From NCBI GenBank assembly GCA_964348755.1, contig CAYGDW010000019.1, forward strand, positions 1-41,644: DNA of 41,644 bases, written 5' to 3'. The stretch comes from UBA7960 sp964348755 (lineage in GTDB: Bacteria > Bacteroidota > Bacteroidia > Bacteroidales > UBA7960). Positions 1 through 8,374 of the stretch are shown here, in pieces; within the stretch, counting starts at the first letter, position 1; each line of letters begins with the position of its first letter. A program made the translations under genes and the position numbers. The notes below the pieces were generated by a model, which worked only from the letters and a program-made list of their open reading frames with translations, was not told the origin of the DNA and ran no database searches.

Positions 1-62
<62 letters not shown>

Positions 63-142
63 GTATGTTGTAAACAGGGTGCAAAACTAAACATTATAAA
101 AGGTCTTACCAAATGTTTTTAAATATTTTTGCAAAAAAACGC

Positions 143-150
143 TACCTTTG
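143..150 (+). promoter_or_regulatory. Bacteroidota -7 element upstream of era
   Basis: TACCTTTG matches the Bacteroidota housekeeping sigma -7 consensus TAnnTTTG and is followed by GC, as is common. It lies about 98 nt upstream of the era start. No convincing TTTG -33 element is visible at the usual spacing, so this is a one-box call. Confidence 0.45.
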
Positions 151-247
151 CTGCCCAATTCATTAAAACACAGGAGAAAATAGCGGCTTATCAAGATAAT
201 AACCATTTCTGAAAAGGCCCTGGGTTTCCAATTTTGAAGTATCTATA

Positions 248-1126
248 ATGCACAAATCCGGATTTGTAAATATTATTGGCAAGCCCAACGTGGGCAAGTC
301 AACGCTGATGAATGCCCTTTTGGGCGAAAAGCTTTCGATTATTACGCCCAAAGCCCAGACCACGCGCCACCGCATTCTTGGCCTCGCAAATGGCGACGAT
401 TACCAGATTGTATTTTCTGATACCCCGGGCGTGCTTTCGCCAGGCTACAAGTTGCAGGAATACATGATGCGTGCAGTAAAAAGCACCATTATGGATGCCG
501 ATATTTTTATTGTACTTACCGACATCAATCAGGATTTTGACCACCTTGAATTGCTTGAACAGATAAAAAATGCGGGGGTTCCGGTGCTGTTGCTTATAAA
601 CAAGATTGACCTTGCTAACCAGCAGCAGGTTGTGGCCAAGAGCGAGCAATGGAAGCAGCATTTTCCGCAATGGCTCGTTTTGCCCATTTCGGCCCTCGAA
701 AACTTCAATATCGATCAGGTACTTGGCAAGGTCATTGAGCTATTACCTGCCTCCCCTCCCTATTTCCCGAAAGACGACCTGACCGATCGCCCTCAGCGCT
801 TTTTTGTAGCAGAAATTGTGCGCGAAAAGATACTAATGAACTATCAGAAGGAAATACCTTACTCGGTTGAGGTGGCTGTTGACTCTTTTAAGGAAGAAGG
901 TGGTATGGTGCGAATACGCTGCATAATATACGTAAGCCGCGAATCGCAAAAAGGAATTATTATAGGGCACCAGGGCAGTATGCTCAAAAAGGTGGGCACC
1001 GAGGCGCGAATCGACATTGAAAGTTTCCTTGGCCAAAAAACATTTCTTGAGCTCCACGTAAAGGTAAACAAGAACTGGCGCGAGAGCGACTCGCAACTTC
1101 GGCGCTTTGGGTATAACGACCAATAA
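248..1126 (+). CDS. era: GTPase Era
   Basis: Essential GTPase that binds the 3' end of 16S rRNA and checks 30S ribosomal subunit maturation. The 292-residue protein is of normal length for the family. Visible GTPase motifs are G1 GKPNVGKST (residues 11-19), G3 DTPG (58-61), G4 NKID (118-121) and an SAL G5-like motif (148-150). The C-terminal half is a KH RNA-binding domain with GHQG (240-243) in its GxxG loop. The ATG is immediately before the GTPase domain, as in homologues. It is followed after 54 bp by der, a related GTPase, and then by an S4-domain gene on the same strand, so the three probably form a ribosome-biogenesis operon read from the TACCTTTG promoter upstream. Confidence 0.97.
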   Translation: MHKSGFVNIIGKPNVGKSTLMNALLGEKLSIITPKAQTTRHRILGLANGDDYQIVFSDTPGVLSPGYKLQEYMMRAVKSTIMDADIFIVLTDINQDFDHLELLEQIKNAGVPVLLLINKIDLANQQQVVAKSEQWKQHFPQWLVLPISALENFNIDQVLGKVIELLPASPPYFPKDDLTDRPQRFFVAEIVREKILMNYQKEIPYSVEVAVDSFKEEGGMVRIRCIIYVSRESQKGIIIGHQGSMLKKVGTEARIDIESFLGQKTFLELHVKVNKNWRESDSQLRRFGYNDQ

Positions 1127-1180
1127 GCCACTCATTTAGAAAATCTTTGCAAGCCCATCCATAATAAAACTGTATAAATC

Positions 1181-2488
1181 ATGGGAAATATTGTAGCCTT
1201 GGTCGGCCGCCCCAATGTTGGCAAATCTACTCTGTTCAACCGCCTTACCCAAACGCGCCAGGCCATAGTTGACTCTACTGCCGGGGTTACCCGCGACCGA
1301 CATTATGGCAAATGCGACTGGAATGGGAAGGAGTTTTCGGTTATTGATACCGGAGGTTATGTGGTGGGATCGGAAGATGTTTTTGAAGAGCAGATACGTC
1401 GTCAGGTGGCCATTGCCGTTGAAGAAGCATCGGTAATTCTGTTTATGGTTGATACACAGGAAGGCCTTACACCCATGGATGAGGATGTAGCTGGCATTTT
1501 GAGGCGATCAAACAAAAAGGTGCTGCTTGTAGCCAACAAGGTTGACAGCACAAAGCACCATGCCGAAACCGGCGTATTTTATCAACTTGGCATGGGCGAG
1601 GTTTTCAATGTTTCATCAATCAGCGGAAGCGGAACCGGCGATTTGCTCGATGCAGTAGTAACTGCACTCGAAAATACAATAGACGAACAACCCACCGAAG
1701 ACCTTCCCCGCTTTGCCGTAATTGGCCGCCCAAATGTGGGCAAATCTTCGCTCATTAATGCCCTCATTGGCGAAGAACGAAACATTGTAACAGATATTCC
1801 GGGCACCACCCGCGACTCAATTTTTACCCGCTACAAAAGTTTTGGGTTCGACTTTTACCTTGTCGATACTGCCGGACTGCGAAAAAAGGGAAAAGTTACC
1901 GAGAACATAGAGTTTTATTCAGTCATGCGGTCGGTCAGGGCCATAGAATATTCTGATGTTTGCATACTGCTGCTCGATGCCAGCCAGGGATTTCAATCGC
2001 AGGATATGAACATTTTTAGCCTGGCAGCCCGAAACAATAAGGGATTGGTGATTCTGGCCAATAAATGGGACCTGATTGAAAAGGACCATAAAACAGCCAG
2101 GGAGTTTGAAAAATCTATTCGCGAAAGCATTGCCCCTTTTCAGGATGTGCCCATTATTTTCACATCAGTCATAAATAAGCAGCGAATTTTCAAGGCTATG
2201 GAAACGACCCTTGAGGTTTATGAGAACCGCACCCGCAAAATAACCACCAGCAAACTCAATGAGGTGCTGTTGCCCATTATTGAAGCCAACCCGCCCCCAT
2301 CGAACAAAGGGAAGTATATTAAGATAAAATACATTACCCAGCTTCCTACGCATTACCCTTCATTTGCATTTTTTTGCAACCTTCCGCAATACGTAAAGGA
2401 GCCTTATCAGCGTTTTATAGAAAACAAAATTCGCGCGAACTGGAATTTTTCGGGTGTCCCCATGCGCATCTACTTCCGTAAGAAATAG
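1181..2488 (+). CDS. der: Ribosome biogenesis GTPase Der (EngA)
   Basis: Der is the only universal bacterial protein with two GTPase domains in tandem and is needed for 50S subunit assembly. At 435 residues it has the usual length. Domain 1 shows GRPNVGKST (9-17), DTGG (56-59) and NKVD (119-122); domain 2 shows GRPNVGKSS (182-190), DTAG (229-232) and NKWD (294-297). Residues from about 350 to the end form the KH-like domain, rich in Lys and Tyr as expected for RNA contact. It sits 54 bp after era and 6 bp before the S4-domain gene, suggesting co-transcription. Nothing is missing or rearranged. Confidence 0.97.
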   Translation: MGNIVALVGRPNVGKSTLFNRLTQTRQAIVDSTAGVTRDRHYGKCDWNGKEFSVIDTGGYVVGSEDVFEEQIRRQVAIAVEEASVILFMVDTQEGLTPMDEDVAGILRRSNKKVLLVANKVDSTKHHAETGVFYQLGMGEVFNVSSISGSGTGDLLDAVVTALENTIDEQPTEDLPRFAVIGRPNVGKSSLINALIGEERNIVTDIPGTTRDSIFTRYKSFGFDFYLVDTAGLRKKGKVTENIEFYSVMRSVRAIEYSDVCILLLDASQGFQSQDMNIFSLAARNNKGLVILANKWDLIEKDHKTAREFEKSIRESIAPFQDVPIIFTSVINKQRIFKAMETTLEVYENRTRKITTSKLNEVLLPIIEANPPPSNKGKYIKIKYITQLPTHYPSFAFFCNLPQYVKEPYQRFIENKIRANWNFSGVPMRIYFRKK

Positions 2489-2494
2489 TGAGTA

Positions 2495-2878
2495 ATGGAA
2501 CTTGGCCAGGCTCCACGCATTGACAAATGGTTATGGGCAGTAAGGGTTTATAAAACCCGTAGCCTGGCTACAGAAGCCTGTAAATCGGGAAAGATAAAGG
2601 TAGATGGTGTTGCTGTAAAGCCCTCGCGCGAGGTACGCGAAGGTATGGAGATTGGTGTGCATGCAGGCCCAATAACCCGTAGCCTTAAGGTAATTAAACT
2701 GCTGCACAACCGTGTGGGGGCCAAACTGGTGGGCGAATACCTGCACGACTTGACCCCACCCGAAGAGTACGCCAAACTAAAGCATGCCAAGGAACAACCT
2801 TACAGGCGCCCCCGTGGCGCCGGACGCCCCACAAAAAAAGAAAGACGCGACATGGATGCCTGGAGGGATTGGGATTAA
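2495..2878 (+). CDS. hslR: S4-domain RNA-binding protein, Hsp15 (HslR)-like
   Basis: A 127-residue basic protein with an S4 RNA-binding domain at about residues 8-70, beginning RIDKWLWAVRVYKTRS and containing the typical G-K-I-K-V-D-G turn. Hsp15 family members bind 50S subunits carrying nascent chains and help recycle stalled ribosomes. The C-terminus is a Lys/Arg-rich tail (RRPRGAGRPTKKERRD) of the kind seen in Hsp15 homologues. It begins 6 bp after the der stop, so translational coupling with der is likely. Its TAA overlaps the stop codon of the convergent histidine kinase by 4 bp (shared TTAA at 2875-2878). The family is clear; the exact role is inferred from homologues. Confidence 0.85.
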   Translation: MELGQAPRIDKWLWAVRVYKTRSLATEACKSGKIKVDGVAVKPSREVREGMEIGVHAGPITRSLKVIKLLHNRVGAKLVGEYLHDLTPPEEYAKLKHAKEQPYRRPRGAGRPTKKERRDMDAWRDWD

Positions 2879-4632
2879 GCGCTTTGGTGCCTTTGCGAAT
2901 TGAGCGAAAAACAAATGGTGGCTCCATGACCCCGGCCCTCCGATTCGACCCAGACCTGCCCACCATGATACTCAATAATGCGCTTTACCAATGTAAGGCC
3001 AAGCCCCGAACCACCACCAACCGCCTCAAACCTTTTAAACAGGCCAAAAACAAGATGCTGATGCTCGGGCAATATGCCAATGCCGTTGTCTTTTACAAAA
3101 AACACCAATCCGCTTTCAGTCAGGCGGCTTCCCACTTCTATGTGCAGGGGTTGTAAGGGGTTTCTGAACTTAACCGAGTTTTCAACAAGGTTTTGCAATA
3201 CCTCGCCTATTCGCCAACGGTCTCCCCAAACCACCGGAAGATCTTCAGAAACCGAATAAACAGCGCCACTTTCGGTCAAAATACCTTTGAGGTATTGGCC
3301 GGTTTCATTGGCAAGCTCTTGCATCGAAAATTCGGAAAAAGGATTTACAATGCGCCCTATACGCGAAAGCGCAAGCAGGTTTTCCAACAAATGGTGCATC
3401 CGCTGTGTGGCCCCTTCTATAAGCTGAAGGCCTTTCCCGGCTTCGTCTATGCTGTTGCTTGCAATATCGGACCGCAAAAGCTTTAACGAGCCTTTTATGG
3501 TAACAAGAGGGCTGCGCAAATCGTGCGAAACTGAATAAGTAAATTGCTCAAGTTCATTATTGATGCGCTCAAGGTCTTCAAGATTTTTTTTAATGACTTG
3601 TTCAGCCCTAATACGCTCTGAAATGTCAAAATAAAACCCAATAAAACCACGTGGAACGCCCTCAGCATTGTAAAACAGAGATTTGTGATACATGGTGTCG
3701 AGTTCACGTCCATCCGGAAAAACAATCTTTTCGTGCGAGCGGAAATCCTTCATGGTTTCCAAGACCTGTTTGTCGGTTTGCTCAATCCTGTATGCTTCTT
3801 TTTCGGTGGTAAACTCCCAGGCAGTTTTGCCAATAATATCACCATAAGGTTTGCCCAGAAACTCGCAATACTTCAGATTGCAACCCAGAATACGGCCCTT
3901 CAGGTCTTTGTAAAACACCGGAAAGGAGAGGTTTTCGAGCAGGCTGCGCATCAAACTGTTATATTCTTTAAGGCTATTTTCGGCTTTAAGCCTTTGTGTA
4001 ATGTCGGTAATATAGCCTTCAATAAAACAAAGCTTACCCTGCTCATCAATAATGCCCTGTGCCTGCTCCCATACCCACTTTACCTGCCCCGAAGCGCTTA
4101 CAATACGATAGGTAAGTGGAAAAGGGTTTTTTTGAAATAATTTTTTTTGCATTTCTTCCCACACCCTCTGCCTGTCGGCAGGGTATATCACATTTCCGTA
4201 TGATATAACTGCATTATTTATCAGCGCTTCGGGTGGATAACCGGTTAGCTCAAGACAACCCTGACTGGCAAAAATGATAGTCCAATCCCGGTCGGGAAGG
4301 CAGCGGTAAACCATTCCAGGCAAACTTGCCATAAGGTTTGTAAGCTGCAATTGCGATTGTTTAAGGGCAGCTTCACTTTTCAGAAGCGCCTCAAAAGCCT
4401 TTCTACGGTCAACCTTGCTAAAGGATCTACTGATAAGACCAAATAACAAAACAGACGTAACAGCCACAAAGAACCAACCCTTAACTGTTTGAAAAAATAC
4501 AAATCCCTCAACATCAGCTGCTAACATAGCAAGAACCCTGTCAGAAAACAGAATCCAGATTACCCCTGCAAATAAATAAGCAGCAGTGATTTTATAGGCA
4601 GGCTTAATGGTTTTAATATGGGCTATAAGCAT
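2875..4632 (-). CDS. PAS-domain sensor histidine kinase, membrane-bound
   Basis: A 585-residue hybrid-type sensor without a receiver domain. Two hydrophobic segments at about residues 14-38 and 46-68 flank a very short (about 8 residue) outer loop, so there is little extracytoplasmic sensor. Two PAS domains follow (about 95-215 and 225-345), the first with a PAC tail ending in GYITDITQR and the second in GFYFDISER. The HisKA dimerisation domain has the phospho-acceptor H370 in YSVSHDLRSPL; the ATPase domain has the N box around N485, the G1 box DNGIGI (515-520) and G2 GSGLGL (541-546). All catalytic boxes are intact. No response regulator is adjacent, so it is an orphan kinase whose signal and partner are unknown. 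It converges on and overlaps the S4 gene by 4 bp. Confidence 0.93.
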   Translation of the reverse strand: MLIAHIKTIKPAYKITAAYLFAGVIWILFSDRVLAMLAADVEGFVFFQTVKGWFFVAVTSVLLFGLISRSFSKVDRRKAFEALLKSEAALKQSQLQLTNLMASLPGMVYRCLPDRDWTIIFASQGCLELTGYPPEALINNAVISYGNVIYPADRQRVWEEMQKKLFQKNPFPLTYRIVSASGQVKWVWEQAQGIIDEQGKLCFIEGYITDITQRLKAENSLKEYNSLMRSLLENLSFPVFYKDLKGRILGCNLKYCEFLGKPYGDIIGKTAWEFTTEKEAYRIEQTDKQVLETMKDFRSHEKIVFPDGRELDTMYHKSLFYNAEGVPRGFIGFYFDISERIRAEQVIKKNLEDLERINNELEQFTYSVSHDLRSPLVTIKGSLKLLRSDIASNSIDEAGKGLQLIEGATQRMHHLLENLLALSRIGRIVNPFSEFSMQELANETGQYLKGILTESGAVYSVSEDLPVVWGDRWRIGEVLQNLVENSVKFRNPLQPLHIEVGSRLTESGLVFFVKDNGIGILPEHQHLVFGLFKRFEAVGGGSGLGLTLVKRIIEYHGGQVWVESEGRGHGATICFSLNSQRHQSA

Positions 4633-4667
4633 GTTTATCAGTCAATTTAACTCCTTATGGCAATACT

Positions 4668-4675
4668 CAAATATA
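4668..4675 (-). promoter_or_regulatory. -7 element upstream of the histidine kinase
   Basis: On the minus strand this reads TATATTTG, a perfect TAnnTTTG, about 36 nt upstream of the kinase ATG at 4632. No clear -33 box is seen at standard spacing. The TATA-rich context makes chance matches more likely here. Confidence 0.35.
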
Positions 4676-4807
4676 TGAAAATTTGATGACCCCGGTTCGC
4701 TGCACAAATATTTAGTTCCTGGGCAAATGTATTCACAAAAATGCTGATTATTGTATTCAGAAACTATAGGCTCAGCCATTTTAATGAGTTTTTTGAGGTT
4801 TTTTTAA

Positions 4808-4815
4808 TACATTTG
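4808..4815 (+). promoter_or_regulatory. -7 element upstream of the M20 dipeptidase
   Basis: TACATTTG followed by C matches the TAnnTTTG consensus. The predicted transcription start, about 7 nt further on, leaves a leader of about 50 nt before the ATG at 4873. It therefore argues against the upstream in-frame ATG at 4741, which would lie before the promoter. Confidence 0.5.
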
Positions 4816-4872
4816 CTTCCCTTGCAAAAGAATTTTTCAATCAGTTATAAATTCAATAAAAAATCAAATTGT

Positions 4873-6243
4873 ATGGAAGACCTAAAAAAGTATGTGGAGC
4901 AGAACAAGGATCGTTTTTTATCCGAGTTGTTTGAGTTGATTCGCATCCCTTCGGTTAGCGCCAAGGAAGCCCACAAGGATGATATGTACCGGGCTGCTCA
5001 ATGGATTGCCGAAAAACTTATTGCTGATGGCGCCGACAAGGCCGAGGTTTACAAAACCGATGGCCACCCGGTGGTTTACGGCGAAAAGATGATAAACCCT
5101 AAATTGCCAACTGTATTGGTTTACGGACACTACGATGTGCAGCCGGCAGAGCCGCTCGACCTTTGGAAAAGCCCCGCCTTTGAACCAGAAATTCGAAATG
5201 GAAAGATATATGCCCGAGGTGCCGACGATGATAAAGGTCAGGCATTTATGCATTTCAAGGCATTTGAGTATATGGTAAAAACCGGCCAGCTTCCATGCAA
5301 CGTAAAATTTATGATTGAAGGCGAGGAAGAAATTGGTTCGCCAAACCTGGGCAAGTTTTGCCAGGAAAACATAGAACTTCTTGCCAGCGATGTAATTCTG
5401 GTTAGCGACACTTCTATGATTGCTCCCGATATACCATCAATCACAACCGGTTTGCGCGGACTTGCATACGTTGAAGTAGAGGTTACCGGCCCAAACCGCG
5501 ACCTGCACAGCGGTCTTTATGGAGGTGCCGTTGACAACCCAATAAACGTATTGGCCAAAATGATTGCATCGCTTACCGACGCCGATGGCAAAATAACGGT
5601 AAAAGGCTTTTACGATGATGTGGAGGAACTAAACGCTACCGAACGCCAAGAAATGGCAAGGGCTCCTTTCAATATTGAAAAATACAAACAGGAAATTGAT
5701 GTAGCCGAAGTAAATGGCGAAAAAGGGTATAGCACCTTGGAACGCACAGGAATTAGACCAAGCCTCGATGTAAACGGTATTTGGGGCGGATATACCGACA
5801 AAGGCGCCAAAACCATTTTGCCTTCAAAGGCCTACGCAAAAATTAGTATGCGCCTGGTACCCCACCAGAATTCAAAGAAAATTGCCGAATTGTTTAAAAC
5901 ACATTTCGAAACCATTGCACCCAAAACCGTAAAGGTAAAGGTTGACTTCCTGCATGGTGGCGAAGGCTATGTGTCGCCTACCGACACCATAGCGTATCAG
6001 GCAGCCGGCAAAGCCTACGAAACTGTTTATGGCAAAAAACCAATCCCGGTGCGCAGTGGCGGAAGCATTCCAATCATTTCACTGTTCGAAAAAGTGCTGG
6101 GCGTGAAAACAATTTTGATGGGTTTTGGCCTCGAATCAGATGCCATACACTCGCCCAACGAAAACTATCCGCTCGAACAATTTTACAAGGGAATTGAAAC
6201 AATCCCCTATTTTTACAAGTATTATGCTGAATTAAAAAAATAA
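4873..6243 (+). CDS. M20 family metallo-dipeptidase (carnosinase/CNDP-like)
   Basis: Zinc-dependent peptidase of the M20A/F type, hydrolysing dipeptides in the cytoplasm. From the ATG at 4873 the protein has 456 residues, normal for the family. Metal and catalytic motifs are visible: GHYDVQP (H86, D88), RGADDDKG (bridging Asp near 119), EGEEEIGS (catalytic E151 and ligand E152), SDTSM (ligand Asp) and the late DAIHSPNE His. The family lid domain lies between about residues 205 and 355, with LHSGLYGG. An in-frame ATG at 4741 would add 44 residues of non-homologous, Phe-rich sequence and lies upstream of the TACATTTG promoter, so it was rejected. No signal peptide is seen. A hairpin terminator follows at 6264-6306, making this a single-gene unit. 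Confidence 0.93.
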   Translation: MEDLKKYVEQNKDRFLSELFELIRIPSVSAKEAHKDDMYRAAQWIAEKLIADGADKAEVYKTDGHPVVYGEKMINPKLPTVLVYGHYDVQPAEPLDLWKSPAFEPEIRNGKIYARGADDDKGQAFMHFKAFEYMVKTGQLPCNVKFMIEGEEEIGSPNLGKFCQENIELLASDVILVSDTSMIAPDIPSITTGLRGLAYVEVEVTGPNRDLHSGLYGGAVDNPINVLAKMIASLTDADGKITVKGFYDDVEELNATERQEMARAPFNIEKYKQEIDVAEVNGEKGYSTLERTGIRPSLDVNGIWGGYTDKGAKTILPSKAYAKISMRLVPHQNSKKIAELFKTHFETIAPKTVKVKVDFLHGGEGYVSPTDTIAYQAAGKAYETVYGKKPIPVRSGGSIPIISLFEKVLGVKTILMGFGLESDAIHSPNENYPLEQFYKGIETIPYFYKYYAELKK

Positions 6244-6263
6244 TACATCCATTTTTCGCATAC

Positions 6264-6306
6264 AGGCAGGCCTTAAGCATCAGCTAAAGGTCTGCCTCCT
6301 TTTTTA
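6264..6306 (+). terminator. Rho-independent terminator after the dipeptidase
   Basis: AGGCAGGCC (6264-6272) pairs with GGTCTGCCT (6289-6297), 9 bp with one G-T wobble, and is followed by CC and a run of six T. It lies 20 bp after the dipeptidase stop. Confidence 0.75.
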
Positions 6307-6432
6307 GCCCTGGTAAACAATCGTATAAATATTTTTTATATATTCGCACATTGCCCTTAAACAACCGTATAAGGCATTAAACCCTTTATTATCACAGTAA
6401 TAAGAAAACAAGCCAAAAAACAAACACCCTAC

Positions 6433-8214
6433 ATGGAAGTAACCAGACTGTTTGACATCCCGGAAAGGTATGCCGTGCTTTGCCCCGGGAAAACCGATGC
6501 CCTGGCAGGGAGAGATGAAAAAGGAGAGTGGAGAACCTACACCACCCAAGAGTATGTGGATAACAGCAATTACATTAGCTATGGCTTAATGAAACTTGGA
6601 GTAAGTAAAGGCGATAAAATTGCTTCAATTACCCCAAACAAGCCCGAATGGAATTTTCTGGATATGGGAATTCAGCAGGTAGGAGCCATTCACATACCTA
6701 TTTACCCCACCATTAGCGATGCTGATTATACCTATATTCTTGAACATGCCGAGGTAAGCTATGTGTTTGTATCCGGCCCTGAACTTATCAGGCGCATTAA
6801 GCATATTGTAGAAAACATTCCTGCTATAAAAGGTATCTATACATTTAAACCCACAGCCGATGTTCCCCAACTAAATGATTTGATTGAACTGGGCAAAAAC
6901 AATCAAAAACCCGGAGTTCTGCAGTCAATTAAGGACTCCATAAACCCCGAAGACCTGGTAACCATCATATACACATCGGGTACCACCGGAGTACCTAAAG
7001 GGGTTATGCTCAACCACAATAATATTCTGAGCAATGTTTATGGAGTGCGCGACATTCCGCCCTATGGCCCCGAACACCGTGCCCTAAGTTTTTTGCCCAT
7101 TTGCCATATTTACGAACGCATGCTCAATTATACTTTCCTTTATAAGGGTCTGAGCATGTATTATCTTGACAATATGGCCCTGATTGGCGACAGCCTTCGC
7201 GAGGTTCACCCCCATGTATTTTCAACCGTTCCCAGACTGCTCGAAAAGGTCTATGACAAAATTATTGCAAAGGGCAGGGCTCTTACAGGGATTAAAAAAT
7301 CCATATTCTTCTGGGCAAACAGCGTAGGGCTGCGTTATGAGTTTGGAAAAGAAAAACGCAATCCCATTTACGGCCTTCAGCTAAAGATTGCCCGTAAACT
7401 GGTGTTTAGCAAATGGAAAGAAGCCCTTGGCAAAAACCTCGACATTGTGGTATCGGGCGGGGCAGCTTTGCAACCACGCCTGGCAAGGGTTTTCTGGGCA
7501 GTAGGCCTGCGCGTAATCGAAGGCTACGGACTTACCGAAACTTCACCGGTGGTGGCTGTCGGAAACTTTGAACCCGGCGGACTCAAACTCGGAACAGTAG
7601 GGCTTCCCCTGAAAAATGTTACCGTAAAAATTGCCGAAGATGGCGAAATACTTGTAAAAGGACCCAACGTTATGCTTGGCTACTACAAGGCACCCGAAAT
7701 AACTGCCGAAGTTATTGATCAGGAAGGCTGGTTTCATACCGGCGACATAGGCCGCGTAGAGCCCGAGGGGCAGTTGCGCATTACCGACCGCAAAAAAATG
7801 ATTTTCAAAACATCTTTCGGAAAATATATTGCACCCGGAGTAATAGAAAACAAGTTTAAAGAGTCGCCATTTATTGACCAGCTTATGGTACTTGGCGAAA
7901 ACCAGAAGTTTGCCGCCGCGCTTATCGTGCCCGATTTTGCCCACCTCAGGTCGTGGTGCCAGATTAAGGAAATACCTTATACCACAAATGCCGAAATGCT
8001 GGCAATGCCACGCATTCGTAAGCGCTTCGAAAAGGAAGTGAAGCACTACAATGAATTCTTTGGCGACTATGAGCGAATTGCAAAATTTGAACTGATTGAA
8101 CATGACTGGACCGTTGAAGGCGGCCAGCTAAGTGCCACCCTAAAAGTGCGGCGAGGTTACCTCATAGAAGTGTATGCCGAAAAAATCCAGAAACTTTTCG
8201 GGGTAACCCTTTGA
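6433..8214 (+). CDS. Long-chain fatty-acid--CoA ligase (AMP-forming)
   Basis: An ANL-superfamily enzyme that activates fatty acids to acyl-AMP and then acyl-CoA. At 593 residues it fits the Bacteroidota long-chain group. The P-loop-like motif YTSGTTGVPKG is at 180-190, YGLTETSP at 365-372, the TGD motif in HTGDIG at about 435-440, and the hinge ITDRKK at 450-455. The adenylation lysine is in the C-terminal LSATLKVRR. GKYIAP at about 463-468 is typical of the long-chain (FACL/FadD15-like) branch rather than short-chain acyl-CoA synthetases. Chain-length preference cannot be read from sequence. It stands alone on this strand, ends at a strong bidirectional terminator (8248-8283), and converges on tex. 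The weak TATATTCG at 6339-6346 could be its -7 box. Confidence 0.94.
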   Translation: MEVTRLFDIPERYAVLCPGKTDALAGRDEKGEWRTYTTQEYVDNSNYISYGLMKLGVSKGDKIASITPNKPEWNFLDMGIQQVGAIHIPIYPTISDADYTYILEHAEVSYVFVSGPELIRRIKHIVENIPAIKGIYTFKPTADVPQLNDLIELGKNNQKPGVLQSIKDSINPEDLVTIIYTSGTTGVPKGVMLNHNNILSNVYGVRDIPPYGPEHRALSFLPICHIYERMLNYTFLYKGLSMYYLDNMALIGDSLREVHPHVFSTVPRLLEKVYDKIIAKGRALTGIKKSIFFWANSVGLRYEFGKEKRNPIYGLQLKIARKLVFSKWKEALGKNLDIVVSGGAALQPRLARVFWAVGLRVIEGYGLTETSPVVAVGNFEPGGLKLGTVGLPLKNVTVKIAEDGEILVKGPNVMLGYYKAPEITAEVIDQEGWFHTGDIGRVEPEGQLRITDRKKMIFKTSFGKYIAPGVIENKFKESPFIDQLMVLGENQKFAAALIVPDFAHLRSWCQIKEIPYTTNAEMLAMPRIRKRFEKEVKHYNEFFGDYERIAKFELIEHDWTVEGGQLSATLKVRRGYLIEVYAEKIQKLFGVTL

Positions 8215-8247
8215 AAAATTAAGCCATCGATCCTTAACTAATACAAC

Positions 8248-8283
8248 GCAAAAGACCGCTTATAAAAAGGGCGGTCTTTTTGC
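8248..8283. terminator. Bidirectional Rho-independent terminator between acyl-CoA ligase and tex
   Basis: GCAAAAGACCGC (8248-8259) pairs with GCGGTCTTTTTGC (8271-8283), at least 10 contiguous pairs around an 11-nt loop. The A-rich 5' arm and T-rich 3' arm give a U tract in both directions, so it can end both the ligase transcript (+) and the tex transcript (-). Confidence 0.88.
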
Positions 8284-8374
8284 ACCGCCCAAGTTACACA
8301 TTAAGGCCATTATCCTTATTAAAATTTGCATAATCCTTAACCTGGCTTAGCAGGCAGGCAGGCTCAACCCTACC

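Noticed and set aside
4741..4872. In-frame upstream extension of the M20 dipeptidase
   Set aside because: It lies before the TACATTTG promoter element and encodes 44 residues unlike the family N-terminus.
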